A DNA stretch of 32,719 bases from an uncultured Clostridia bacterium (GTDB lineage: Bacteria; Bacillota; Clostridia; Christensenellales; UBA3700), in assembly GCA_947037025.1 (NCBI GenBank), contig CAMQSU010000017.1, positions 1-32,719 of the forward strand, written 5' to 3'. The position numbers and the translations under genes were made by a program. The notes beneath the pieces were generated by a model. The model had not been told where the DNA came from. It saw only the letters and a program-made list of their open reading frames with translations, and made no database searches. Below are positions 23,857 to 31,182 of this stretch, in pieces. Each line of letters opens with the position of its first letter. Within the stretch, counting starts at the first letter, position 1.

Positions 23857-24507
23857 ATGGATATTCAGTGGCTAGGGCATTCTGCCTTTAAGCTAGTAGA
23901 ATCAACTGGCACTACTATTGTGACTGACCCTTTCGATAATATCGAGGTCGGTTATAATATGCCGCAAGTATCTTGCGATGTTGTGACAGTTTGCAGCCGT
24001 GAGTGCACAGAGACTTTTAAGTCTTGCTCTCAGGATAAGCTACCATTACTCATTAATAGTGAAGGTGCTTTTGAAGTGGATGGAGTGCATATTGTAAGTA
24101 TCTGTGAGCCGAAAGGTCAGGGAAGTAATGCTAACGGTTTGTGTGATAACCTTATTTTTAAGTTTCGCATGGACGGGGTTGATATTTGCCACTTAGGTAA
24201 TGTCAATACCGATTGCAGTGTAGAACTTTCTGAGGCGATTGGCTCGGTAGATATTTTGCTTGTTCCTGTGGGTGGTGGGGATACTATCAGCGCAGAGCTT
24301 GCTAAAGAATATGTGGATTTGCTTATGCCGGATGTGGTAATACCTATGAATTTTAAGACACGTAATTGCAACTTAGATATAGATAAAGTAGACGCGTTTT
24401 TGCGTCAGTTTGATGACGCCGAAGTTGTCACTGCTACCGCTCCTGTCCAGTTTGATAGGACAGAGTTTGATGGAGAGTCAACTAAAATAATAGTATTTAA
24501 CATTTAA
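23857..24507 (+). CDS. MBL-fold protein lacking the metal ligands (pseudoenzyme)
   Basis: A 216-residue protein whose layout follows small MBL-fold hydrolases of the UPF0173/Lactamase_B_3 kind: MDIQWLGHSAFKL, TIVTDPF (residues 20-26), LIFKFRMDGVDICHLG (99-114), DILLVPVGG (132-140) and a C-terminal IPMNFKT (162-168). The HxHxDH metal motif expected after DVVTV is replaced by CSRECTE (46-52). The conserved GD is GN (Asn115), and the last His of IPMHY is Asn165. No zinc centre seems possible, so I infer a binding or structural role. The ATG at 23857 was chosen over a GTG at 23845 that overlaps the ribosome binding site gaggag. Confidence 0.82.
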   Translation: MDIQWLGHSAFKLVESTGTTIVTDPFDNIEVGYNMPQVSCDVVTVCSRECTETFKSCSQDKLPLLINSEGAFEVDGVHIVSICEPKGQGSNANGLCDNLIFKFRMDGVDICHLGNVNTDCSVELSEAIGSVDILLVPVGGGDTISAELAKEYVDLLMPDVVIPMNFKTRNCNLDIDKVDAFLRQFDDAEVVTATAPVQFDRTEFDGESTKIIVFNI

Positions 24508-24591
24508 TAATCAATATATATGTGATAATTGACTGCCTGAAACTAGGCGGTGAGTCAACTAAATAGAATTTAATATTTAATAATCAATATA
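24474..24591 (+). repeat. Degenerate duplicate of the MBL gene 3' end
   Basis: The gene's last codons and stop recur downstream. gtcaactaaa (24476-24485) recurs at 24554-24563. The 24 bases at 24495-24518 recur at 24568-24591 with one difference. The second copy is 4 bases shorter between the two blocks and follows the stop codon. Confidence 0.8.
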
Positions 24592-24702
24592 GATATAACA
24601 ATTGTGTACCCGCTGTATTTTATAAGCGAACCGTTCAGCATGTTTTTTCTGATCATTCGCTCGCAGCATTTATTTACGTTTTACGTAGTTTTAAGGAGAG
24701 TT

Positions 24703-26178
24703 ATGGTTACAAAAGCAAAAGATCTTACTAAATTATCATTACCGGATTTTTATGAGTTTAGTTTAAGTGAATTAAGAGATGTTGCGGCTTTTTTAGGGGT
24801 GTTATCACCTACTTCTAAGTCAAAGGGAGTTCTTGCGAAAGAGGCTTATGACGCTAAGTGCAGTGCACCGATAATAGAAGATAAAAAAGGCAGAGGCAGA
24901 CCGACTAAAGCAGCTAAAAACAATTATTACATTGATAGAGAAAAACTTAAAACAGCGCAGGATGCTATTGAAGAGAATGCGTCTAATTATCTTTATGTGA
25001 ACGATAACTTTGATGATGGATTTGAGTTTGTGATGTCGCCGGAAAACTATAACAGCTCGGTGATTCAACCTACAGAAAGTTCTATGAATTTGTATGAAGG
25101 TCGATTAGAGATAATGAAAGAAGGTTATGGTTTTATCAGGGCAAATAACTATAAAAATAGTCGTGGCGATGTTTATGTGAATGCAAAGGTAATTAAAAAA
25201 TACGGCCTTAGAAAATATGATTATATCGTTGCGCTTGGCAAAAATCAATTTGAAGATAAACCAGCTAGTGTTTATTTGGTTAATAGTGTAAATGGCTTGG
25301 ATTTGGAAAGTATTCACAACAGACCACATTTTGCATCTTTGAATAGCATTTATCCTAATTCAAAATATAATCTTAGTACTGGTTCGCAAGATATTTCTAA
25401 CAGAATTATTGATGCAGTTTGTCCAATCGGAAAAGGTCAGCGTGTATCAATTGTAGCACCGCATTTGACTGGCAAGACTACATTGCTTAGAGGTATTGCT
25501 AATGCTTTGAAAGCAAACTATAGCAAAACAATTGTTTATTTGGTTTTGGTTGGCGAGCGTCCTGAGGAAGTTGTTTATATGCAGAGTGTTACAGAAGCAC
25601 CTATTGCATTTTCAACTTTTGATGAGATGCCGTCAAAGCATATCAAAGTAGCAGAGGTTACTCTTGAGATTGCAAAGCGCGAGGTAGAGTACGGTCACGA
25701 TGTAGTAGTGATTTTTGATAGTATGACAAATATTGTTAAGGCTTATAACTCTATCGCAAATAAAGGTCGCATTTCATCGGAAGTTAATTGTGAGGCAATA
25801 GTAAATGCGAAAAAATTATTCAGCAGTGCTAAAAATACTGCTGGCAATGGCAGCTTGACTATTATTGCTACTTTTGATATTGGCACAGGCGATGCTATGG
25901 ATGAAATGATTTATGGCGAGTTTAGTTCAGTTAGTAATATGAAAATGCAACTTTCTTCTACTTGTTCTAATTTAAGAGTTTATCCTGCAATTGACATTAA
26001 AAGCTCTATTACAACTCGTGATGATTTGCTTTTTTCTGAGGAAGAGATGCAAACCAATTTGGCAATAAAATCAATCGTGACTGACTCTATTGTAGATAGC
26101 ACCCGTGATGTTATTAGGTTGTTTAGCGAGACTAGCTGCAATGAGGAGTTATACGATATTATAATTAATAAAGGTTAG
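24703..26178 (+). CDS. rho: Transcription termination factor Rho
   Basis: A 491-residue RNA-dependent ATPase. Parts in order: a Rho_N helical domain (about residues 8-55, LSELRDVAAFLGVLSPT), a basic linker with an AT-hook-like KKGRGRPTK (61-69), an acidic/Asn-rich stretch, the primary RNA-binding OB domain (about 128-200, EGYGFIRANNYKNSRGDVYVN-like), and the ATPase domain. P-loop: VAPHLTGKTTLL. Catalytic Glu and Arg valve: VGERPEEV. Walker B Asp: VVVIFDSMT. The Arg finger is kept in TTRDDLL. Departures from the usual sequence include DERPEEV to GERPEEV and loss of the Arg in the LSRK segment (here LSST). The ATG at 24703 follows aaggagag; an in-frame GTG at 24604 would add 33 hydrophobic residues and is unlikely. 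Confidence 0.93.
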   Translation: MVTKAKDLTKLSLPDFYEFSLSELRDVAAFLGVLSPTSKSKGVLAKEAYDAKCSAPIIEDKKGRGRPTKAAKNNYYIDREKLKTAQDAIEENASNYLYVNDNFDDGFEFVMSPENYNSSVIQPTESSMNLYEGRLEIMKEGYGFIRANNYKNSRGDVYVNAKVIKKYGLRKYDYIVALGKNQFEDKPASVYLVNSVNGLDLESIHNRPHFASLNSIYPNSKYNLSTGSQDISNRIIDAVCPIGKGQRVSIVAPHLTGKTTLLRGIANALKANYSKTIVYLVLVGERPEEVVYMQSVTEAPIAFSTFDEMPSKHIKVAEVTLEIAKREVEYGHDVVVIFDSMTNIVKAYNSIANKGRISSEVNCEAIVNAKKLFSSAKNTAGNGSLTIIATFDIGTGDAMDEMIYGEFSSVSNMKMQLSSTCSNLRVYPAIDIKSSITTRDDLLFSEEEMQTNLAIKSIVTDSIVDSTRDVIRLFSETSCNEELYDIIINKG

Positions 26179-26234
26179 TATATATAATCGTTTGTAAAAT
26201 ATGTTCGGTTTCGCTATATTTGTGGCTAAAATGC

Positions 26235-26263
26235 TTTACATATCTTACTAAATTTGTTATAAT
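26235..26263 (+). promoter_or_regulatory. Promoter of rpsF-ssb-rpsR
   Basis: tttaca (26235-26240), exactly 17 bases, tataat (26258-26263). The match is strong, as expected for a ribosomal protein operon. Confidence 0.82.
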
Positions 26264-26289
26264 AACCATAGTTTGAGTGATTACTCATT

Positions 26290-26330
26290 CCTTACCCTAT
26301 TCCAAATAGGGTCATAGACCATAAGGAGGT
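26290..26330 (+). promoter_or_regulatory. Leader hairpin overlapping the rpsF ribosome binding site
   Basis: An inner perfect stem ccctatt (26295-26301) / aataggg (26305-26311) stacks on an outer stem cctta (26290-26294) / taagg (26322-26326), with a 10-base 3' bulge tcatagacca. The outer 3' arm includes the first bases of the ribosome binding site aaggaggt. Many bacteria have a bulged hairpin here that binds the S6:S18 complex; I do not see its conserved CCG, so the assignment is tentative. Confidence 0.5.
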
Positions 26331-26335
26331 GCTAT

Positions 26336-26617
26336 ATGACTAAGTATGAGATTCTTTACATTATCAATCAAGACACTACTGAAGAGGCAAAACAAATTGT
26401 TGTAGATAAGCTAGAGAGCATTGTTACAAATAACGGCGGCACAGTGGAGAGTACTGATAAGTGGGGAACTAAAAAGTTCGCCTATCCTATCAACTACAAA
26501 ACTGAAGGCTACTATGTGCTTATGAACTTTGAAGCTAATGAAGAAGTTCCTGCATTGCTTGACAGACAAATTGTTATTACAGAAGATGTCAACAGATGTA
26601 TGATCATCAAAAAGTAA
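26336..26617 (+). CDS. rpsF: 30S ribosomal protein bS6
   Basis: A 93-residue S6 protein: KYEILYIINQDTTEE start, WGTKKFAYPINYKTEGYYVLMNFE core and the VNRCMIIKK end. It binds S18 in the platform of the 30S subunit, and rpsR lies two genes on. Spacing to ssb is 16 bases. It ends without the long acidic tail of proteobacterial S6. Confidence 0.97.
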   Translation: MTKYEILYIINQDTTEEAKQIVVDKLESIVTNNGGTVESTDKWGTKKFAYPINYKTEGYYVLMNFEANEEVPALLDRQIVITEDVNRCMIIKK

Positions 26618-26633
26618 TAGGCGAGGTAGCAAA

Positions 26634-27032
26634 ATGAACAAGATTCAATTAATTGGTAGACTTACCGCAGACCCTGAGTTGAAATCAACTAACAATGGAC
26701 TGCAAGTTTGTTCTTTCACTGTCGCTGTTAATCGTAGATTTAACAGAGAAGAGACTGATTTCTTCCCCGTAACGGTGTGGAGAGAGGCGGCTGTTAACTG
26801 TAGCAAGTATCTTGCTAAAGGCAGTCAAGTTGGTGTGTGTGGTGCTGTTCAAATCCGCAGATATGAGGATAAGGACGGAATCAAAAGAACTGCTATTGAT
26901 ATTCAGGCGGATGAAGTGGAATTTTTAACTTCTAAATCTGAAAGCGGTGCTGCCAGCAATAATGTTTCAACCCCAAAGAAAACTAATGTTGCTCAATTAG
27001 AGCAAGTTGATGACGACGAAATGCCGTTTTAA
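26634..27032 (+). CDS. ssb: Single-stranded DNA-binding protein
   Basis: A 132-residue SSB. The OB fold covers about residues 1-103 (MNKIQLIGRLTADPELKST, VCSFTVAVNRRF, FFPVTVWREAAVNCSKYLAKGSQVGVCG). A short linker of about 22 residues leads to the acidic tip DDDEMPF that recruits repair and replication partners. The linker is shorter than in Bacillus SSB. Its place between rpsF and rpsR is the classical arrangement in Bacillota. Confidence 0.97.
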   Translation: MNKIQLIGRLTADPELKSTNNGLQVCSFTVAVNRRFNREETDFFPVTVWREAAVNCSKYLAKGSQVGVCGAVQIRRYEDKDGIKRTAIDIQADEVEFLTSKSESGAASNNVSTPKKTNVAQLEQVDDDEMPF

Positions 27033-27047
27033 TTAAAGGAGATAATC

Positions 27048-27293
27048 ATGGAAGATAACAGAAACAAGCGTCCTATGAAAAAGATGCCTAAGAAGAAAGT
27101 TTGCGTATTCTGTGTTGATAAAATTGAAGAGCTTGACTACAAAGAAGTAGCTAAAGTTAAAAAGTTTATCACTGAGAAAGGTAAGATTTTACCTAGAAGA
27201 ATGAGCGGAGTATGTGCTAAGCACCAGAGAATGGTTGCTACTGCTGTTAAGAGATCAAGAGTTATGGCATTAATTCCATACAGAGCTGACTAA
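27048..27293 (+). CDS. rpsR: 30S ribosomal protein bS18
   Basis: An 81-residue S18 with a basic N-terminus, [47 protein letters not shown] and the end LIPY. The two cysteines in CVFC, with the later Cys and His, recall the zinc-binding form of S18. Last gene of the operon, 14 bases after ssb, ribosome binding site aaaggag. Confidence 0.97.
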   Translation: MEDNRNKRPMKKMPKKKVCVFCVDKIEELDYKEVAKVKKFITEKGKILPRRMSGVCAKHQRMVATAVKRSRVMALIPYRAD

Positions 27294-27313
27294 TTTTATA
27301 TCAAACAAAATAT

Positions 27314-27348
27314 TACATGCGTGCTTTATTGCCTGCATGTATTTTTTT
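27314..27348 (+). terminator. Intrinsic terminator after rpsR
   Basis: Stem tacatgc (27314-27320) / gcatgta (27335-27341), 14-base loop, and seven Ts. Confidence 0.82.
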
Positions 27349-27474
27349 GCTAAATTTTAATCTAATTTTCAAGCTTAGGTTAGGTGTTGTTGTAAAAAAA
27401 ATTGATTATTTGTAATAATTTAGAAAAGCATTAGCCATAAAAACATTAAAATTAGGTATTTTTATTTATTATTA

Positions 27475-27503
27475 TTGCTTATTGCTACATAATAGTGTAT
27501 TAT
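27475..27503 (+). promoter_or_regulatory. Promoter of the WG-repeat membrane protein gene
   Basis: ttgctt (27475-27480), a 17-base spacer and tattat (27498-27503), ending 23 bases before the ATG at 27527. Confidence 0.65.
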
Positions 27504-27526
27504 TAATAGAAAGAGGGGGGAGATTT

Positions 27527-29104
27527 ATGCGTAAAGATTATAGTTCAATAGGCAGTAGAACAAGAATGTTTAAAGATAGCGATGGTTCTCACTCGAGTGT
27601 TGATGGTGATGTCGTTAACTTTGTTGATGGAAAGGATATATTAATTGAAGATGATAGCATTATTGATATTGAGATAGATGACGAGATAGGTGTTGAAATA
27701 GATCCAGCTGATAAAAATGGCGTTATAGGTGGAGGTAAGGGTACAGTTAATACAAGCAACTCTACAATCATTGGTCAATCTCAAAATGATAATTACGAAG
27801 ATATTCCAGTTGCAGTTGTGACTGCATCTAGGACTGCTGAGCAGATTGAGAATGATGCGATAGAAGGCGAAGAGTTTGATATTTATGACGAATCAGAAGC
27901 TACTGATAACCAATCTGATCATTTGAAAAATGATTTAGTTGTCAAGTCTAGTATCTCTGAGCCGGAAACTCCATTAGACTCTACGGCAATCAAAATGAGA
28001 ACTCTGCTTTTGCAACAAGAAAGGAGCAGAGTTAATTCATTTGATCTTTTCTTTATTAAAGTATGGGCGCTGCTAACAACTATTGTTGCATACTGTGCAG
28101 GTGGAATTAATTACTTGATCAAGGGGATATTTAAGAAAAAAGCACCGCTTAAATATGTTAAAGCTGCAGTAGTATTAATATTTGTCATTTTATTATTAGT
28201 GGCGATTATCGTTCCGATATATTATAATGCAAATAATGGTGAAGATGATTCACTAGTAGTTTTCAGCAGTAATTTACTTGCCGTTCAAGTTGAAACTTCT
28301 CCGGGTGTTTACAAGTGGGGATACATTCATAAAAGCGATGCTGCGGAGGGTGGTTCTACAGAAGCATTTACTATACCTCCAATTTATGAGGAGGCGTTGC
28401 CTTTTAATCAATTTAAAATTGCATGGGTCAGAGTTACGACAGATAGTGACCCTGCAGGATATTGGCAGCTGATTAACACAAAAGGCAATCAAGTTGGCGA
28501 GCGGAATGTTCCTAATGTTGGAATAGGTCGACCAGTCGGTGAGTTTACGGATAATAAGCTTTGTTGGTTTAGAGTTGGCGAAACTGGCTCGCACAAATAC
28601 GGGTATGTTAATACTCGTGGAGATATTTCAATAGATCGTACTTATGATGAAGCGGAAAATTTTGTTGATGGCATTGCAAATGTAGGTCGTGGTGGTAAAG
28701 AATGGTTTATAAACTCTAAAAACAAAGTTATCGGCAAAGAAAATTTTTATGATGAAGCTTATTCCTTTTCAAACGGTCTTGCCGCAGTTAACCTTAACAA
28801 TCGTTGGGGGTATGTCGACACTAAAGGTAAAGAAGTAATCAGTATGCAGTTTGATGCTGTTACGGTTTTTGTTGATGGCTATGCTATGGTTAAAGTTAGT
28901 AATACATTTGGTATTATAAATACTAAAGGTGAGAAAGTAGTTTCATATATTGAATACGCTGATATTAATATCGATAATGAAATTTTCAAGCAATTTATTC
29001 TTTTTCACTCAAATAAAGAAAAGCAACCGATAAATTATATATCACAACAAGTTGATTATCTTATGACTATTAATACAACTATTAATTATAAGCACGTTGC
29101 ATGA
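27527..29104 (+). CDS. WG-repeat membrane protein
   Basis: A 525-residue protein of unknown role. The N-terminal 165 residues are very acidic and low in complexity (IEDDSIIDIEIDDEIGVEID), probably cytoplasmic and disordered. Two hydrophobic segments lie near residues 176-197 and 213-234; the second (VLIFVILLLVAIIVPIYY) is clearly membrane spanning. The C-terminal 280 residues carry about five WG/KWGY repeats: KWGYIHKSD, KYGYVNTRGDI, WFINSKNKVIG, RWGYVDTKGKEVIS and FGIINTKGEKVVS, each with a following DGxAxV. WG repeats fold as beta units that often bind ligands or proteins. The ATG at 27527 follows aggggggaga; an in-frame upstream start at 27482 overlaps the promoter. Confidence 0.85.
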   Translation: MRKDYSSIGSRTRMFKDSDGSHSSVDGDVVNFVDGKDILIEDDSIIDIEIDDEIGVEIDPADKNGVIGGGKGTVNTSNSTIIGQSQNDNYEDIPVAVVTASRTAEQIENDAIEGEEFDIYDESEATDNQSDHLKNDLVVKSSISEPETPLDSTAIKMRTLLLQQERSRVNSFDLFFIKVWALLTTIVAYCAGGINYLIKGIFKKKAPLKYVKAAVVLIFVILLLVAIIVPIYYNANNGEDDSLVVFSSNLLAVQVETSPGVYKWGYIHKSDAAEGGSTEAFTIPPIYEEALPFNQFKIAWVRVTTDSDPAGYWQLINTKGNQVGERNVPNVGIGRPVGEFTDNKLCWFRVGETGSHKYGYVNTRGDISIDRTYDEAENFVDGIANVGRGGKEWFINSKNKVIGKENFYDEAYSFSNGLAAVNLNNRWGYVDTKGKEVISMQFDAVTVFVDGYAMVKVSNTFGIINTKGEKVVSYIEYADINIDNEIFKQFILFHSNKEKQPINYISQQVDYLMTINTTINYKHVA

Positions 29105-29120
29105 TTAAAATTATACATTC

Positions 29121-29150
29121 AGAGAGCCGCCTTTGCGGCTCTCTTTTTTT
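29121..29150 (+). terminator. Intrinsic terminator after the WG-repeat gene
   Basis: Ten-pair stem agagagccgc (29121-29130) / gcggctctct (29135-29144), loop cttt, and a run of eight Ts overlapping the end of the stem. Confidence 0.93.
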
Positions 29151-29294
29151 ATGAGTTGTATTTAATTATGTGGGGGATAGGCTAGGATATAAAATTTGTT
29201 TAGGATTATTGATTAGGAATATCAATATTAAATGTGTAGTATCAGCAGTGTAGTTTGATCTTGTATTTGCTATATTATAAAGCAATTTATCACA

Positions 29295-29332
29295 AAAGAG
29301 TGGCTTTCTCTATGTAGAGAAAGCCACTCTTT
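29295..29332. terminator. Terminator of the gldA-dhaKL operon
   Basis: A perfect 16-pair stem (29295-29310 with 29317-29332, core gtggctttctc) with a six-base loop. A-rich and T-rich flanks let it work on both strands; on the minus strand it ends about 30 bases after dhaKL. Confidence 0.88.
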
Positions 29333-29361
29333 ATTATTATATATTTGCAAATTATATGTTT

Positions 29362-31179
29362 TTACTTGTGAGTTTTTATAAATTTAGCAAGTTCCGTGAA
29401 TATCACTCCAACGCCATAAGCACCAGCATCAGGGAAACCAATAGATTTCTCGCCGACAGTGCCAGCTCTACCAAGATTGGCCTTGAATGATTTAGTAGAT
29501 TCAGCTCCAGCAACTGCTGCTTTTGCTCCTATATCTAAGCCATCTTTAAGTGATTTTCCATCAGCGGCAGCTTTTTCGATAGCATCTGCACACGGTTTAA
29601 GTGCATCTACTAATGTTTTGTCGCCAATTACTGCGCCTTTTCCGAAACTTTTTTTGCCTATTTCGTATACGCCAGTGTTTGCAGCTTGAAGAATTTTGCC
29701 GATATCAGCTAAGGTTGCGTCAGTGATTCCAACTGATGCTTTGCCTGCATAGTTAAATGCCGCACCCCAAATTGGTCCTGATGCTCCGCCACAATATTCT
29801 TTGATTATTTTCGAACATGACATTAAGAAAGTTCCGATATCATCTTTCTTTCTCGATTTCCAGTCAACTTTAAGCTGCTTGAAACCTTTTGCAATACTCA
29901 TTCCAAAATCTCCGTCGCCCATTTGGTCAGCATCACAGAATGGAATTTCGTTCACGATAATAACATCAGCCATTTTGTCAATCACCTCAATAAATGCAGC
30001 AGTGTTCATTGTTTTATCAATCTTTGCTGTGCCTTTTACTGTGTATACTGCTGTCAGGTCATCTTCTACAATCTTTCTAGCTGTTTTGGTGCTCTTTTGC
30101 GCCTTTTCAGTAGAAGGTGTTAAATTAAGTGCTTTCGCTATTGCATCCATTGCTTCAAGTGCAGCTGCACTTTGTGCGCTTGCAACTCCTCCCCATGTTA
30201 GGGCAGGCGTGCAAACTGGATAATCAATTAAGGTTTTAAGCTCTTTGTCAACTTTCAGTACAGTAACTGATGCACCAGCCATATCAATAGATGTCATGTA
30301 GTTTCCTACTAAAGTCTTATGAATTGAAATGCCTTGTGCCGCAAGTTCGTTACTTACGGAATTGTTGAATAAATATAATTCCATTAGTGGTGTTGCTCCA
30401 AATCCATTAATAAGAAGGGCGATTTCATCACCTTTCTTCAGATTTAAGTCTTCCATAAGATCAATTATAATTTCTTTTGCTATCTCATCAGATGTCTCAA
30501 CTTTTTTCGTCACTCTTCCAGGCTCGCCATGTATGCCGACACCAAACTCCATTTCATCGTCAGCAATTTGGAATATAGGTGTGCCTTTTGCAGGCGGTGT
30601 GCATGATGTGAATGCAAACCCAAAACTTCTTACATTATCAATAGTTTTATTTGCAACAGCTTTAACTTCTAGTAGGCTCATGCCCATTTCAGCTGCAGCA
30701 CCCGCACATTTGTGAACAAAAATTGTTCCCGCAACGCCGCGTCTGCCAACAGTATAAGTACTATCTTTTACGGCAATATCGTCAGCAACATATACAGTTT
30801 CAACGTTTATGCCTTCTTCGATTGCATCGCTTGCAGCATTGTTAAAGTTCATGCAGTCGCCAGAGTAGTTTTTGATTATCATCAATACTCCAGCGTCAGT
30901 TGCACATTTAGATACCGCGTTGTATATTTGCACTTGTGAAGGGGATGCGAAAATATCTCCGCATACAGCGCAGTCAAGCATTCCTTTTCCAATAAATCCC
31001 GCATGTGCAGGCTCGTGACCGCAGCCACCGCCAGACATTATCATTACTTTGCTTTGATCAATCTCTCTCTTTTTGACAATTTTATATTTTTCTACAAATT
31101 CTAACTCAGGATGAGCTTTTGCAATCCCGTGACACATGTCATATACAAAAGTCTCCGGTGTATTCATGATTTTCTTCAT
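29362..31179 (-). CDS. dhaK: Dihydroxyacetone kinase, DhaK-DhaL fusion
   Basis: A 605-residue single-chain kinase that phosphorylates dihydroxyacetone. The DhaK domain (about residues 1-335) has GGGCGHEPAHAG with His55 and GVGIHGEPGR with His217, the residue expected to bind substrate covalently as a hemiaminal. A linker (about 345-390) leads to a DhaL domain (about 395-600) with MGDGDFGMSIAKGF, GGASGPIWG and the C-terminal GRAGTVGEKSIGFPDAGA. The fused form without a DhaM partner nearby suggests use of ATP rather than the PTS. Near the DhaL metal site the Asp spacing looks one residue shorter than usual. It follows gldA by 3 bases, so the product of one enzyme feeds the next. Confidence 0.93.
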   Translation of the reverse strand: MKKIMNTPETFVYDMCHGIAKAHPELEFVEKYKIVKKREIDQSKVMIMSGGGCGHEPAHAGFIGKGMLDCAVCGDIFASPSQVQIYNAVSKCATDAGVLMIIKNYSGDCMNFNNAASDAIEEGINVETVYVADDIAVKDSTYTVGRRGVAGTIFVHKCAGAAAEMGMSLLEVKAVANKTIDNVRSFGFAFTSCTPPAKGTPIFQIADDEMEFGVGIHGEPGRVTKKVETSDEIAKEIIIDLMEDLNLKKGDEIALLINGFGATPLMELYLFNNSVSNELAAQGISIHKTLVGNYMTSIDMAGASVTVLKVDKELKTLIDYPVCTPALTWGGVASAQSAAALEAMDAIAKALNLTPSTEKAQKSTKTARKIVEDDLTAVYTVKGTAKIDKTMNTAAFIEVIDKMADVIIVNEIPFCDADQMGDGDFGMSIAKGFKQLKVDWKSRKKDDIGTFLMSCSKIIKEYCGGASGPIWGAAFNYAGKASVGITDATLADIGKILQAANTGVYEIGKKSFGKGAVIGDKTLVDALKPCADAIEKAAADGKSLKDGLDIGAKAAVAGAESTKSFKANLGRAGTVGEKSIGFPDAGAYGVGVIFTELAKFIKTHK

Positions 31180-31182
31180 TTA

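Noticed and set aside
24604..24702. N-terminal hydrophobic extension of Rho from a GTG
   Set aside because: It has no ribosome binding site, while aaggagag directly precedes the ATG at 24703; Rho is a cytoplasmic protein.
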